NCBI RefSeq assembly: GCF_001189915.1
Contig: NZ_LFLS01000019.1
Location: forward strand, 51,151-115,150
Direction: 5' to 3'
Origin: Herbaspirillum autotrophicum
GTDB lineage: Bacteria; Pseudomonadota; Gammaproteobacteria; Burkholderiales; Burkholderiaceae_D
Length of the DNA: 64,000 nucleotides
Shown here: positions 24,334 to 33,820 of the stretch, piece by piece
How positions within the stretch are numbered: position 1 is the stretch's first letter
How the letters are laid out: each line of letters starts with the position of its first letter
Notes under the pieces: generated by a model
The model's database searches: none
What the model saw: only the letters and a program-made list of their open reading frames with translations
Told to the model about the DNA's origin: nothing
Translations under genes and position numbers: made by a program

Positions 24334-26592
24334 ATGAATCACCGTTTAACCCCTATCGCCGCAACCATGTTTGCCGCCGTGGCAGCGCCACTGGCGATGC
24401 AACCGGCGTTTGCGCAGACTGCTGCCAATGCGGCGTTGCCGGAAATCACGGTCAAGGAGAGCGCCGACAATGGCGTCAAGGTAGACACTGCCTCGTCAGT
24501 GAAATTTACCGCTCCGCTGCTGGATACACCGAAATCGGTGACAGTGATTCCTTCGCAAGTGATCAGCCAGACTGGTTCCACTTCATTGGTAGAAGCATTG
24601 CGTACGACGCCAGGCATCAGTTTTACTGCGGGTGAAGGTGGCACGCCGATTGGTGATCGCCCGACTATCCGCGGCTTTGATGCCCAGAGCAGTACTTTTA
24701 TCGATGGCGTGCGTGATACAGGTTCACAGACCCGGGACATTTTCAATATTGAGTCGATTGAAGTCGTGCGCGGTTCCGACAGTACCAACGGTGGCCGCAG
24801 CGGCGCCGGCGGCAGCATCAATCTGGTGACCAAGACACCAAAGAAGGAAGCATTCAATGAAGTGAATGTCGGTGTCGGCACCGACAACTACAAGCGGGTA
24901 GTCGCAGACAGCAACATCCTGCTCGGTGACAATGCCGCGATCCGTTTGAACGCCATGTATTACGATGCGAATGTTGCCGGTCGCGATAACGTTGACGGCA
25001 CGCGTTGGGGTTTTGCGCCATCGCTCAAATTCGGCTTGACCGGACCGACATCGGTAACGCTCAGCTACTATCACATGCAATCCAGCGACATGCCGGATTA
25101 CAGCACGCCATACCAGAATAGCGGTGTACGCACCAAAGCCAATCCTGAAGGCCCGGTCAGCATCGGGCGCAAATTCTATGGTCTGACAGATCGTGATTTC
25201 CGTGATACCAAGACCGATATCGGCACCGTGCAAGTACAGCACGATTTTGGTAACTCACTGGTGGTGCGCAATACAACACGTTATGGCAAAACCTCGAATG
25301 ATTTTATCGTCACCAATCCGGACGATTCGGCCGGCAACGTGAAAAACGGTTTTGTGTACCGCTCACCGAAGAGCCGTATTGCAGACACCACGACACTGAC
25401 GAACCAAACCGATTTGACCGGAGAATTCAAGACGGGCAGTCTCAATCACAAATTTGCGGTGGGCCTTGAATTGACCCGTGAAGAGACCAACGTCGGTGGC
25501 TACACAATTTTCCCTAACGCCCTGTTGAGCGGCGCCGGCCGGACATGTGGCGCGGCATTGCTGGCAAATTACAATTGCACCAGCTTGTACAATCCCAATG
25601 CCAATGATCCTTGGAGAGGGAGCATCGTCACTTCGCCGTTGTCGACCAAGACGGTCACCAATACCAAATCGATTTACGGTATCGATACGATGGAGTTGAC
25701 CAAGGATTTGTTCCTGAATCTCGGTTTGCGTTATGACAGCTACAGCACTACTGCAAGTACACCTACCTATACTGCGATTGTGCCGACGACAGTGAACGGC
25801 GTTTCACGGCCTGCAGGCAGCACCATTCAGGGCACTTCGCTTGGCAATAACGCCAGCTTCTGGAATTATTCCGCCGGCCTGGTTTACAAGCTGACACCTG
25901 AAGGCAGCATTTATGCATCGTACTCGACGGCATCTTCGCCGCCAGGTGCCAGCACCGGCGACGGTGGCGACAACATTTCTGCCGCCAACCAGGCCTTGCC
26001 ACCGGAGCGTACCCGCACGATGGAAATCGGTACCAAGTGGGATTTGTTTGATAAGCAATTGTCGTTGACTGCCGCCGTATTCAAGATTCAGAAGAATAAT
26101 GCGCGGGTCTCCATCGACGCCAATACCCAGGCAGTCGCTGGCAAGCAGGAAGTCGAAGGATTTGAACTTGGTGTGGCGGGTAATCTGACCAAGAAGTGGA
26201 CTGTGTTCGGCGGTTATAGCCACATGAACAGCAAGCTGGTCGACAATGGTAGCTACAACGGTGCAGCAGCCAACAATGGCAACCAGTTTCCCAATACGCC
26301 GGAAGACAGCTTCAGCTTGTGGAATACCTATGAAATCATGCCCAAGCTGACTCTGGGTGCCGGTGTCTATTATGTTTCCCGTGTCTTTGGCAATACTGCC
26401 AATACCCTCTATGTGCCGTCGTATGTTCGTTACGATGCCATGGCTACCTATGCCGTCAACAAGAATGTGACGTTGCAACTGAACGTACAGAATCTGACCG
26501 ACAAGATCTATTACGATCAGGCATTCACTACGCACTATGCACACATGGCACCGGGTCGCTCGGCAGTGTTGAGCGCCAACCTGCGGTTCTGA
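24334..26592 (+). CDS. TonB-dependent siderophore receptor, Fiu/catecholate type
   Basis: 752 residues with a signal peptide (MQPAFAQ cleavage region near residue 28). The plug domain reads LLDTPKSVTVIPSQVISQ, ALRTTPGISF, PTIRGFDAQSSTFIDGVRD, then IESIEVVRGSDSTNGGRSGA and GGSINLVTKTPK, which matches Fiu-like catecholate siderophore receptors. A 22-strand barrel follows, ending in an aromatic residue (SAVLSANLRF), as outer-membrane proteins need. ATG 24334 follows GGGAAGGAATGCA. Role: TonB-driven uptake of ferric catecholates. It is monocistronic and closed by a bidirectional terminator; the precise ligand cannot be read from sequence. Confidence 0.9.
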   Translation: MNHRLTPIAATMFAAVAAPLAMQPAFAQTAANAALPEITVKESADNGVKVDTASSVKFTAPLLDTPKSVTVIPSQVISQTGSTSLVEALRTTPGISFTAGEGGTPIGDRPTIRGFDAQSSTFIDGVRDTGSQTRDIFNIESIEVVRGSDSTNGGRSGAGGSINLVTKTPKKEAFNEVNVGVGTDNYKRVVADSNILLGDNAAIRLNAMYYDANVAGRDNVDGTRWGFAPSLKFGLTGPTSVTLSYYHMQSSDMPDYSTPYQNSGVRTKANPEGPVSIGRKFYGLTDRDFRDTKTDIGTVQVQHDFGNSLVVRNTTRYGKTSNDFIVTNPDDSAGNVKNGFVYRSPKSRIADTTTLTNQTDLTGEFKTGSLNHKFAVGLELTREETNVGGYTIFPNALLSGAGRTCGAALLANYNCTSLYNPNANDPWRGSIVTSPLSTKTVTNTKSIYGIDTMELTKDLFLNLGLRYDSYSTTASTPTYTAIVPTTVNGVSRPAGSTIQGTSLGNNASFWNYSAGLVYKLTPEGSIYASYSTASSPPGASTGDGGDNISAANQALPPERTRTMEIGTKWDLFDKQLSLTAAVFKIQKNNARVSIDANTQAVAGKQEVEGFELGVAGNLTKKWTVFGGYSHMNSKLVDNGSYNGAAANNGNQFPNTPEDSFSLWNTYEIMPKLTLGAGVYYVSRVFGNTANTLYVPSYVRYDAMATYAVNKNVTLQLNVQNLTDKIYYDQAFTTHYAHMAPGRSAVLSANLRF

Positions 26593-26656
26593 TCAGGATC
26601 GTGTGATGTTTGAAATCGTCACCGTAGCAAGGTGACGCGAATCGCAGAAGTAAAGA

Positions 26657-26690
26657 AAAAGGGGTGCCGCTTTAAAACGGCACCCCTTTT
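26657..26690. terminator. bidirectional terminator between the siderophore receptor and emrB genes
   Basis: AAAAGGGGTGCCG (26657-26669) and CGGCACCCCTTTT (26678-26690) form a perfect 13-bp stem with an 8-nt loop. The A-tract and T-tract flanks make it a terminator in both directions, which fits the convergent genes on either side. Confidence 0.88.
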
Positions 26691-26713
26691 CTATTTGTTG
26701 CGGAAGAATATTG

Positions 26714-28261
26714 TCAGTGCGCTGCCGAAGTATCCGCCACCCGTGTCGGCTTCGGTGCAAACCACACCGCTATCGCGGCCAGCAGGAATGACCCGGCGGC
26801 CAGCATGAAGATGTGGTTGGTCGACAGCATGATGCTTTGCGACTGCACCGTCTGTTCAATGCTGAGGCGGGCCTGGTCAATCGACATGCCTGACTGCAGC
26901 AAGGCGTTGGTGGCATCGCCCATGCGGTCCACCAGACCGGACAGTTCGGCGTGATAGTGGATCGCCTGGTTTTCCCAGCCGGTATTGACCAGCGACGTCG
27001 CAATCGCGCCGGCCATGGTGCGGCAAAAACTCATCAGGCCGGCAGCCGATGCCATTTCTTCCGGCTTGACACTGCTCAGCGCCAGCGCCGTCAGCGGCAC
27101 GAAGAACAAGGGCAGGCCGATACCTTGTGCCAGCAACGGCCATGCGATCTGGAACGTGGTCATGTCGGTGGTGTTGAAGCTGCGCATCAAGGTCACCATG
27201 CCCAGCCACATCACCCCGAAAAATACCAGCTTGCGCGGATCGACCTTGGTCGCCAGTTTGGCCACAAACGGTGCCGTCAACACCGCCAGAATACCGCTCA
27301 TGGCCGTGGTCTGGCCGGAGTGGGTGGCGGTATAGCCCATGTAGCCCTGCAACCAGAGCGGGGTCAGCACGGTGGCGCCGAAGAAGGCGCCGAACGCCAG
27401 GCAAATGGTAGTGACGCTGGCGGTAAATCCGCGATGCCGGAATACCCGCAGATCGACAATCGGATTGCGCTCGGTCAGTTCCCAGATCAGGAAGGCGACA
27501 AAGCCGGCGACTGCAATCAACGCCAGGATGATGATTTCATTCGAAGCAAACCAATCCTTTTCCTTGCCTTCGTCGAGCATGATCTGCAATGCCGCAACCC
27601 AGATGATCATCAGGATCAGGCCGATCTTATCGATCGGCAATTTCATCATCGGCGATTCGTAGCGACGCAGCATCTTCCAGCCGATATAGCCACAGACCAG
27701 CGCCACCGGGACGTTGATGAAGAAAATATAAGGCCAGCTATATTGGTCACACAACACACCACCAAGGATCGGTCCGGCAATCGGTGCAATCAGTGTGGTC
27801 ATGGCCCACAACCCGACCGCAGCGGGTGCTTTTTCTTTCGGGAAGATGCGCAACAGCAGGGTTTGCGACAACGGCATCAGCGGCCCGCCGGCCAGACCTT
27901 GCAACACGCGGAAGGCAATCAGCATCCCGAGCGAATTGGCAAAGCCGCACAGCGCCGAGAAGATGCCGAACAAGATCATCGAGGTGATGAAGACCCGCAC
28001 CGTACCAAAGCGGTTGGCCAGCCAGCCGGTCAGCGGTACGGTGATCGCTTCGGCCACGGCATACGATGTAATGACGTAAGTGCCCTGACTGGTCGAGGCG
28101 CCCAGCGCGCCGGAAATGGTGGAGACCGAGACGTTGGCAATCGTGGTGTCAAGGACGGCGATGAAATTGGCGGCAGCCAGCAGCATGCCGGCCCCGATCA
28201 ACTGAGCGCCTTGCAGCGGCTGGCTCAGAAAATCGGCGGAGGACGAGGAAGAGGACGACAT
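26714..28261 (-). CDS. emrB: EmrB-type DHA2 family MFS efflux permease
   Basis: 515 residues with 14 predicted membrane helices. Motifs typical of DHA2 drug/H+ antiporters are seen: LDTTIANVSVSTISGALG in TM1, TGWLANRFGTVRVF (motif A) after TM2, and RVLQGLAGGPLMPLSQTLLLRIF (motif B/C region). The N-terminus is a run of serines. The gene starts 6 bp after emrA and is the last gene of an OMF-emrA-emrB operon. The EmrAB-TolC type exports hydrophobic compounds across both membranes; the substrate here is not known. Inner membrane. Confidence 0.9.
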   Translation of the reverse strand: MSSSSSSSADFLSQPLQGAQLIGAGMLLAAANFIAVLDTTIANVSVSTISGALGASTSQGTYVITSYAVAEAITVPLTGWLANRFGTVRVFITSMILFGIFSALCGFANSLGMLIAFRVLQGLAGGPLMPLSQTLLLRIFPKEKAPAAVGLWAMTTLIAPIAGPILGGVLCDQYSWPYIFFINVPVALVCGYIGWKMLRRYESPMMKLPIDKIGLILMIIWVAALQIMLDEGKEKDWFASNEIIILALIAVAGFVAFLIWELTERNPIVDLRVFRHRGFTASVTTICLAFGAFFGATVLTPLWLQGYMGYTATHSGQTTAMSGILAVLTAPFVAKLATKVDPRKLVFFGVMWLGMVTLMRSFNTTDMTTFQIAWPLLAQGIGLPLFFVPLTALALSSVKPEEMASAAGLMSFCRTMAGAIATSLVNTGWENQAIHYHAELSGLVDRMGDATNALLQSGMSIDQARLSIEQTVQSQSIMLSTNHIFMLAAGSFLLAAIAVWFAPKPTRVADTSAAH

Positions 28262-28267
28262 GGTCTG

Positions 28268-29458
28268 TTACATGCTGGCGGTAGTGGTTGCTGCGGCTTG
28301 ATCCTTGCTGCGGGTATCGATCGATACTTCCATCGACAGACCGACGCTGAGCGGCTCTTTGGTCAATTCCTTGCTGTCGATCGAGATGCGCACCGGCAAG
28401 CGCTGCACCACCTTGACCCAGTTACCGGTGGCATTCTGTGCCGGGATCACGGCGAACGCTGAACCGGTACCGCCCGAGACACCGATGACCGTGCCGTGAT
28501 ATTCAACTGCGCTGCCGTACAGATCGGCTTTCATCGTCACCGGTTGGCCGATATGTACCTGGGTCAACTGGCTTTCCTTGAAATTGGCGTCCACGTGCAA
28601 TGACTGAATCGGTACCACTGACAACAGTGCCGTACCGGCCTGCACCCGCTGTCCGACTTGCACCTGACGACGGGCGATGACGCCGTCGACGGGCGCCCGC
28701 AACACGGTGCGTTCCAGATCCAGTTTGGCCTGATCGCGTTTGGCACGGGCCAGTGCCACTTCGGGGTTGGTATCGACGGTGGTGTCGGCGGTCAGCACGG
28801 TGCTGGCTTTTTGCGCACCGACGGTGGCGCTGCGGTTGGCTTTGGCTTGTACTTCACCGGCTTCTGCCGCTTTCAGATTGGCTTGGGCGGTCAGCAACAT
28901 GGTGCGGGCGTTGCTCAACTCTTCACCCGACACCGAACCGGATTTGGCCAGCGCTTCGCGGCGGCGCAGATCAAGTTCAGCGCGCTGCAGATCGGCTTGT
29001 GACGACAGCAGTTGGGCGGCGGCGCGTTTTTGTTCGGCATCGCGTGCCAGCACTTGTGCGGCCAGTCCGCTGTCATTGGCGAAATAGCCCTGCACCCGGC
29101 GCTGGGCCCGGCCCAGATCGGCTTCGGCCTGTGCCAGTGCCAGACGGGCATCGCTGTCGTCGATGACGATCAGAATGTCGCCTTGCTTGACGGCCTGGGT
29201 ATCGACTACCTTGACAGCGGCGACGATGCCGTTGATGGCTGGTGTGACTTGCGAAATTTCGGCGGCGGTATAGGCATTGTCGGTGCTGACATAACGCGAG
29301 CCGATAAAGTGCCAGTACGTAGCGTAGCCGACTGCCGCAACGATGACGACGGCGCCAAAGATGCTGAACAGCTTTTTACGTTTTTGCGAGGTGGCGCGGG
29401 CAGCGGCTTCATCTGCGGCGATGACATTAAGTGCAGCCTGGGAATCACTGTGAGACAT
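28268..29458 (-). CDS. emrA: EmrA-type HlyD-family adaptor of an MFS tripartite pump
   Basis: 396 residues with a short cytoplasmic N-terminus, one TM helix (LFSIFGAVVIVAAVGYATYW, about 30-49) and a HlyD/EmrA core: STDNAYTAAEISQVTPAING, KQGDILIVIDDSDARLAL, a long coiled coil and VLRAPVDGVIARRQVQVGQRV. It would connect EmrB to the outer-membrane factor encoded 56 bp upstream. GGTACCTCC precedes the ATG. Regulation by the divergent TetR gene is likely. Confidence 0.9.
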   Translation of the reverse strand: MSHSDSQAALNVIAADEAAARATSQKRKKLFSIFGAVVIVAAVGYATYWHFIGSRYVSTDNAYTAAEISQVTPAINGIVAAVKVVDTQAVKQGDILIVIDDSDARLALAQAEADLGRAQRRVQGYFANDSGLAAQVLARDAEQKRAAAQLLSSQADLQRAELDLRRREALAKSGSVSGEELSNARTMLLTAQANLKAAEAGEVQAKANRSATVGAQKASTVLTADTTVDTNPEVALARAKRDQAKLDLERTVLRAPVDGVIARRQVQVGQRVQAGTALLSVVPIQSLHVDANFKESQLTQVHIGQPVTMKADLYGSAVEYHGTVIGVSGGTGSAFAVIPAQNATGNWVKVVQRLPVRISIDSKELTKEPLSVGLSMEVSIDTRSKDQAAATTTASM

Positions 29459-29514
29459 GGAGGTACCTTTTGTATACGGGGCAACTAAGGGTCAAAATAA
29501 AATCAAAAGAGAAT

Positions 29515-30969
29515 TCAGATGGTGGCCGGCTGATAACCGCCGCCGAGCGCACGCACCATCGCAACATCGAGCGCGAACATGCGCGAACGCAAGGTCGACA
29601 GATCACGCAGATTGCTGAGCAGTGAATCTTGTGCGTTCAAGACATCGAGATAATTGGCGAGGCCGCCTTCATAACGATTGCGGGCAATGCGATAGGCATC
29701 TTGCGCAGCGTCGGCGGCTTCGGTCACTTTTTCGAGCCGGCCGCTCAAGGCCTTTTCACTGACGGCAACATCGGCTACGTCTTGCAATGCCTGAGTGACG
29801 GCGCTGTCATAGTTGGCGACGGCTTCGTCATAGCTGCCGCTGGCGGAACGGTACTGACCACGCAAGCGGCCGCCTTCAAAAATCGGCAGTGAAATGGCCG
29901 GGCCGATGCTGCCGATATCCGAGCCGGCGCTGGTCAGCAAATTCAAGCCCAGCGACTGAAAGCCGAAGTAGGCTTTCAAATTCACGTTGGGATAGAACTG
30001 CGCGCGCGCCACCTTGATTTGTTTGGCGGCGGCTTCGGCACGCAGACGCGCAGCCACCACATCCGGGCGACGGCCCAGAAGATTGACCGGCAACGCGCTT
30101 GGCAAACCAAACGGTTTGGACAAATCAAGTACCGGACGCACCAATTGCAGGCCGCGATCCGGTCCGGCTCCGGCCAGTGCAGCCAGCTTGTTGCGTTGCA
30201 AGTCGATCGATTCGTTCACGCTCAGCAAGTCGGCTTCGGCCATTGCCCGCCGCGCTTGCATCTGTTTGACGCTGCCGGTGGTTTCCAGACCGTTGAGGCG
30301 ACGTTGGTCGAACAGCTCCAGCGTTTCCTTGCGCACTTGCAGCGCCGCTTCGGCGGTATCGCGCTGGCTCAGCAGGCGTTCGAATTCAGCGTAGGCCGAA
30401 GCGAGGGAGGTGGCCAGCGTGATGCGCGCCTGCGCAGCGTCGGCTTTGGCCGCATCCAGTTCGGAGGTAGCGGCGGCCAATGCCGCCCGGTTCTTGCCCC
30501 AGAAATCGATTTCGTAGCTGAAGTTCAGTGTGGCCTGGGTTTCGTTGTTGTAATCCTTGGGTACGAAGTCAGCCGGCACGCCGTTGTTGTAACTCTGCTT
30601 CATGTGATCCAGCGAAGCATTGGCGCTGACTTGCGGTAACAGCGCCGCGCCTTGCTGCTGCGCGATGCCTTCGGCTTTCAGCAAACGTGCCTGCGCTGCG
30701 GCCAGCGATGGCGCACCACGCAGGGCTTCGTCAATCAAGGCATTCAGTTGCTGGTCGCCATAGATTTTCCACCAGGCATCTTCAGGCCAGGCCGCGGCAG
30801 TACCTGCCAGCGTTTGCGTGGATTGATAGTCCGTGATGGTTTTGGGTTCGGCGCGCGGACCAAGTTCAGAGAACTGGGCACAGCCGCCAAGGGCCAGCGC
30901 CAGCAAAACGGCACCGGTCAAACCGGTGCCGCGAAGCAGGAAGGAAGAGGGGAGCGATGTGCGCTGCAT
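29515..30969 (-). CDS. outer-membrane efflux lipoprotein, NodT family (partner of EmrAB)
   Basis: 484 residues. The signal LTGAVLLALALGGCAQF has a lipobox (LGGC). NodT/TolC repeats follow, with WWKIYGDQQLNALIDEAL, LLGRRPDVVAARLRAEA and NRYEGGLANYLDVLNAQDS. ATG 30969 was chosen over 30984 because it starts the signal sequence, and the TetR palindrome lies 21 bp upstream of it. First gene of the operon. Paralogous to the RND-linked NodT protein at 21831 but clearly divergent. Confidence 0.9.
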   Translation of the reverse strand: MQRTSLPSSFLLRGTGLTGAVLLALALGGCAQFSELGPRAEPKTITDYQSTQTLAGTAAAWPEDAWWKIYGDQQLNALIDEALRGAPSLAAAQARLLKAEGIAQQQGAALLPQVSANASLDHMKQSYNNGVPADFVPKDYNNETQATLNFSYEIDFWGKNRAALAAATSELDAAKADAAQARITLATSLASAYAEFERLLSQRDTAEAALQVRKETLELFDQRRLNGLETTGSVKQMQARRAMAEADLLSVNESIDLQRNKLAALAGAGPDRGLQLVRPVLDLSKPFGLPSALPVNLLGRRPDVVAARLRAEAAAKQIKVARAQFYPNVNLKAYFGFQSLGLNLLTSAGSDIGSIGPAISLPIFEGGRLRGQYRSASGSYDEAVANYDSAVTQALQDVADVAVSEKALSGRLEKVTEAADAAQDAYRIARNRYEGGLANYLDVLNAQDSLLSNLRDLSTLRSRMFALDVAMVRALGGGYQPATI

Positions 30970-30990
30970 GATGAAATCCGTCAATAATTA

Positions 30991-31002
30991 AACTGTACAG
31001 TT
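30991..31002. promoter_or_regulatory. palindromic operator AACTGTACAGTT
   Basis: A perfect 12-bp palindrome lies just downstream of the -10 box of the efflux operon promoter, between the divergent efflux and tetR genes. A TetR-type dimer bound here would block transcription; assignment to the adjacent TetR protein is inference. Confidence 0.65.
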
Positions 31003-31003
31003 C

Positions 31004-31033
31004 AGTATAGTATTGACTTTTCAGCGCCGTCAA
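31004..31033 (-). promoter_or_regulatory. sigma-70 promoter of the OMF-emrA-emrB operon
   Basis: On the minus strand TTGACG (31033-31028) and TATACT (31009-31004) are separated by 18 bp. Transcription would start at about the adjacent palindrome, which fits repression by steric block. Confidence 0.7.
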
Positions 31034-31133
31034 GTAAAACTATGGGCACCAAACGAGATAAAGCAACACGATCAATTTCGGCGTCCGGGTGTTGGTGAGC
31101 GGACCACAGGCAGAATCATGGCAAGGAAGCAAG

Positions 31134-31745
31134 ATGCGCAAGAAGAGTGAAGAGCGGCGACAGGCGATACTGGATATCGCTGCCGGCATATTTAATGAAA
31201 TGGGATTCGAGCGTGCCTCGATGGCGGAGATTTCGTCCAGGCTGGGCGGATCGAAGGCAACGCTATATAACTACTTTTCATCCAAAGAAGAAATTTTCAT
31301 GGAGGTCATGCGCTGCCAGGCCGGTGAGCAATTCACTGCGGCGTTTGCCAGCCTTGATGAGAATGAAGAGCTTGCCGCTACGCTGCAACGTTTTGGTGCA
31401 ATGTACCTGACCGTGGTCATGACGCCGGAAGTGGTCGCGATCAAACGCATGGTGTATTACTACGCGGAACGGTCGGCAGTCGGCAAATTGTTATATGAAC
31501 GCGGGCCGAAACTGGCCTGGACTTGCGCCGCCGGTTTTCTGCAACGGGCGATGGAGAAAAATCAATTGCGCACCGCCGATAGCTGGGTAGCTGCGGTGCA
31601 ATTGCGGGCCCTGCTGGAATCCGAATGGATCGAGCAGCGTTTGCTGGGGGTGGTCACCAATGTGTCGCCGGCCAAGATCAAATTGTCGGTGGCCCGCGCC
31701 GTCGATACCTTCATGCGGGCCTACGCACCGGAAAAAACCGGGTAG
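31134..31745 (+). CDS. TetR/AcrR-family repressor
   Basis: 203 residues. An N-terminal TetR HTH (RRQAILDIAAGIFNEMGFERA, then SMAEISSRLGGSKATLYNYF and SSKEEIF) is followed by a ligand-binding helical domain of the TetR_C_7/AcrR-like kind. ATG 31134 has AAGGAAGC upstream; the earlier ATG at 31089 adds residues unrelated to the family. It is divergent from the OMF-emrAB operon and very probably represses it through the AACTGTACAGTT palindrome. Ligand unknown. A terminator follows about 48 bp after the stop. Confidence 0.88.
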   Translation: MRKKSEERRQAILDIAAGIFNEMGFERASMAEISSRLGGSKATLYNYFSSKEEIFMEVMRCQAGEQFTAAFASLDENEELAATLQRFGAMYLTVVMTPEVVAIKRMVYYYAERSAVGKLLYERGPKLAWTCAAGFLQRAMEKNQLRTADSWVAAVQLRALLESEWIEQRLLGVVTNVSPAKIKLSVARAVDTFMRAYAPEKTG

Positions 31746-31793
31746 CAAAATTTGCGCGGCAACACTGTTGTACGCATTTGTCCGATCTCCCTG

Positions 31794-31818
31794 CACCGCT
31801 TTCAGCGGTGTTTTTTTT
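31794..31818 (+). terminator. rho-independent terminator of tetR
   Basis: CACCGCT (31794-31800), loop TTC, AGCGGTG (31804-31810), then eight Ts. Short but perfect stem directly after the tetR gene. Confidence 0.8.
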
Positions 31819-32086
31819 GCGGCTCAAAAAACGGTTTGCGCAGCACGCAAAAAAGTCCACAAACCGGCACGTATCGCTTGTCATGCCTGCTTGATAACAA
31901 GTGCGCGGCGCCGGATTTGCGCGGTAAAAACTCACTACAAAATAAGCTATAAATAGCCTCTTCTTCTGATCATAGGGCGACTGTGTTCGCCGGTAACATG
32001 CGCGGCGATGACTCGGTTTTCGATGATGTGTCAACGCATCTCCCGAGCGCTTGAATTCCTCTTTCGCTCACCCTCACAGGCTCGCC
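31819..32086. other. intergenic region upstream of the first chemoreceptor gene
   Basis: About 270 bp without a supportable gene. It is AT-richer than its surroundings, with an ACTACAAAATAAGCTATAAA stretch that could hold a promoter. I could not make a convincing flagellar sigma-28 match. No repeat stands out. Confidence 0.4.
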
Positions 32087-33646
32087 ATGAACTGGTTTTA
32101 CAATTTGAAGATCGCCAAAAAGTTGCTGCTTTCCTTTTTGGTTGTGATCGCTTTGACCGCAGTACTCGGTATCTTTTCCATCCTCCAGCTGACCAAGGTC
32201 AATCAGGCCTCAACCGAAATCGCTACCAACTGGTTGCCAAGCATTCGTCTCGGCTTGCAGATGCAGGCATCGCTGGCGCGTTTCCGGGTATCTGAATTGC
32301 AGCACATCTTGTCGAACGATGAAGTCGACATGCTGGAAGCTGAAAAAGTCATGCAGACCCGGCTGGGACTGTTGCGCAAGGATGAGGCTGCGTATGAGGC
32401 GCTGGTGTCGGAGCCTGACGAGAAAATCATCTTCCCGCAGTTCAAGCAGACGGTCGACCAATATCTGGCCGAGAGCAAGAACGTGATGGCATTGTCGCGC
32501 GAAGGCAAAAAAGATGAAGCGCGGGCGATGTTCCGGGTTGATTCTGTCAAATTGTTCCGGCAAGCCAGCGGCCAGCTCGATTCGCTGGTCAAGATCAATG
32601 ATGACGGCAGCGCCCGTTCCAACGAAGGTGCCGACATTGCCTTCAGCGCTGCCCGCAACTGGATCATCGGTTTGCTCGCCGGCAGCATCGTGATTGCCAT
32701 GACGCTGGCGGTGTGGATTGCCGGCATCGTATCGCGGCCGCTGGCACAGGCAGTGAAGGTGGCGCAACGGGTTGCCGACGGCGACCTGGCGGCCGACATT
32801 CATGCCGTCAGCAACGACGAAACCGGCCAGTTGATGCGGGCGCTCAAGACTATGAACGACAGTTTGCTCAAGATCGTGCGTGAAGTGCGCCTCGGCACCG
32901 ATACGATTGCCACGGCATCTACGCAAATCGCCTCGGGCAATCTGGATTTGTCGAGCCGTACCGAAGAACAGGCCAGTTCGCTGGAAGAAACGGCGTCGGC
33001 AATGGAAGAGCTGACCTCGACCGTGAAGCAGAATGCGGACAACGCACGTCAGGCCAACCAGTTGGCGGTATCGGCCTCGGCCGTGGCGCAGGAAGGCGGC
33101 GATGTGGTTGGTCAGGTGGTTGCCACTATGGGTTCGATCAATGATTCCTCCAAGAAGATCGTCGACATCATCAGTGTGATTGATGGCATTGCCTTCCAGA
33201 CTAATATCCTGGCCTTGAACGCCGCCGTCGAAGCAGCCCGTGCCGGTGAGCAGGGGCGCGGGTTTGCGGTGGTGGCGTCGGAAGTGCGCAGCCTGGCGCA
33301 ACGCAGTGCCGCTGCGGCCAAGGAAATCAAGGTATTGATCGACGACTCGGTCGAAAAAGTAACCAGCGGCAGCAAGCTGGTCGAGCAAGCCGGTTCCACC
33401 ATGGCTGAAGTGGTCGGCAGTGTGCGCCGGGTGACCGACATCGTCGGCGAGATCAGCGCCGCTAGCCAGGAACAAAGCACCGGCATTGAAGAAGTCAATC
33501 GCGCCATCACCCAGATGGACGAAGTTACCCAACAAAACGCGGCGTTGGTAGAAGAAGCCGCAGCGGCGGCACAATCGCTGCAAGATCAGGCCGGCAAACT
33601 GGCGCAGGTGGTCGGCGTGTTCAAGCTCGAACGCAGCATTTCCTGA
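32087..33646 (+). CDS. methyl-accepting chemotaxis protein (Tsr-like)
   Basis: 519 residues. TM1 lies at [20 protein letters not shown] (about 10-29), followed by a 4HB-MCP periplasmic four-helix sensor to about residue 190. TM2 lies at [21 protein letters not shown], then a HAMP domain ([20 protein letters not shown]) and a Tsr-type signalling hairpin whose tip reads [20 protein letters not shown]. Methylation helices contain [18 protein letters not shown]. No C-terminal NWETF pentapeptide is present. Start 32087 ([12 protein letters not shown]) fits the family. The ligand is unknown. Confidence 0.9.
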   Translation: MNWFYNLKIAKKLLLSFLVVIALTAVLGIFSILQLTKVNQASTEIATNWLPSIRLGLQMQASLARFRVSELQHILSNDEVDMLEAEKVMQTRLGLLRKDEAAYEALVSEPDEKIIFPQFKQTVDQYLAESKNVMALSREGKKDEARAMFRVDSVKLFRQASGQLDSLVKINDDGSARSNEGADIAFSAARNWIIGLLAGSIVIAMTLAVWIAGIVSRPLAQAVKVAQRVADGDLAADIHAVSNDETGQLMRALKTMNDSLLKIVREVRLGTDTIATASTQIASGNLDLSSRTEEQASSLEETASAMEELTSTVKQNADNARQANQLAVSASAVAQEGGDVVGQVVATMGSINDSSKKIVDIISVIDGIAFQTNILALNAAVEAARAGEQGRGFAVVASEVRSLAQRSAAAAKEIKVLIDDSVEKVTSGSKLVEQAGSTMAEVVGSVRRVTDIVGEISAASQEQSTGIEEVNRAITQMDEVTQQNAALVEEAAAAAQSLQDQAGKLAQVVGVFKLERSIS

Positions 33647-33820
33647 AGCAGTTATCCCCGGTCGGAAAGCCCGGCCGGGGCACCGTTGTGAGGCCCGTGC
33701 CGCCCGCGTGCGGCATGCCCGGCCGCACCGGAAATACCTGCAGCAAAAATTTGCCAGTTGGAAATTGTTTGTGAGAATATACGGAGCCCGTTCACGCCCC
33801 CTCATATTCGACACAACCGC

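Noticed and set aside
26951..28462. 503-codon plus-strand open frame opposite emrB
   Set aside because: Antisense shadow rich in Gly/Arg/His/Asp; emrB has clear transporter motifs.
33655..33685. GC-rich hairpin after the first chemoreceptor gene as a terminator
   Set aside because: The stem is plausible, but there is no T-run and a second GC-rich fold overlaps it; not strong enough to list.
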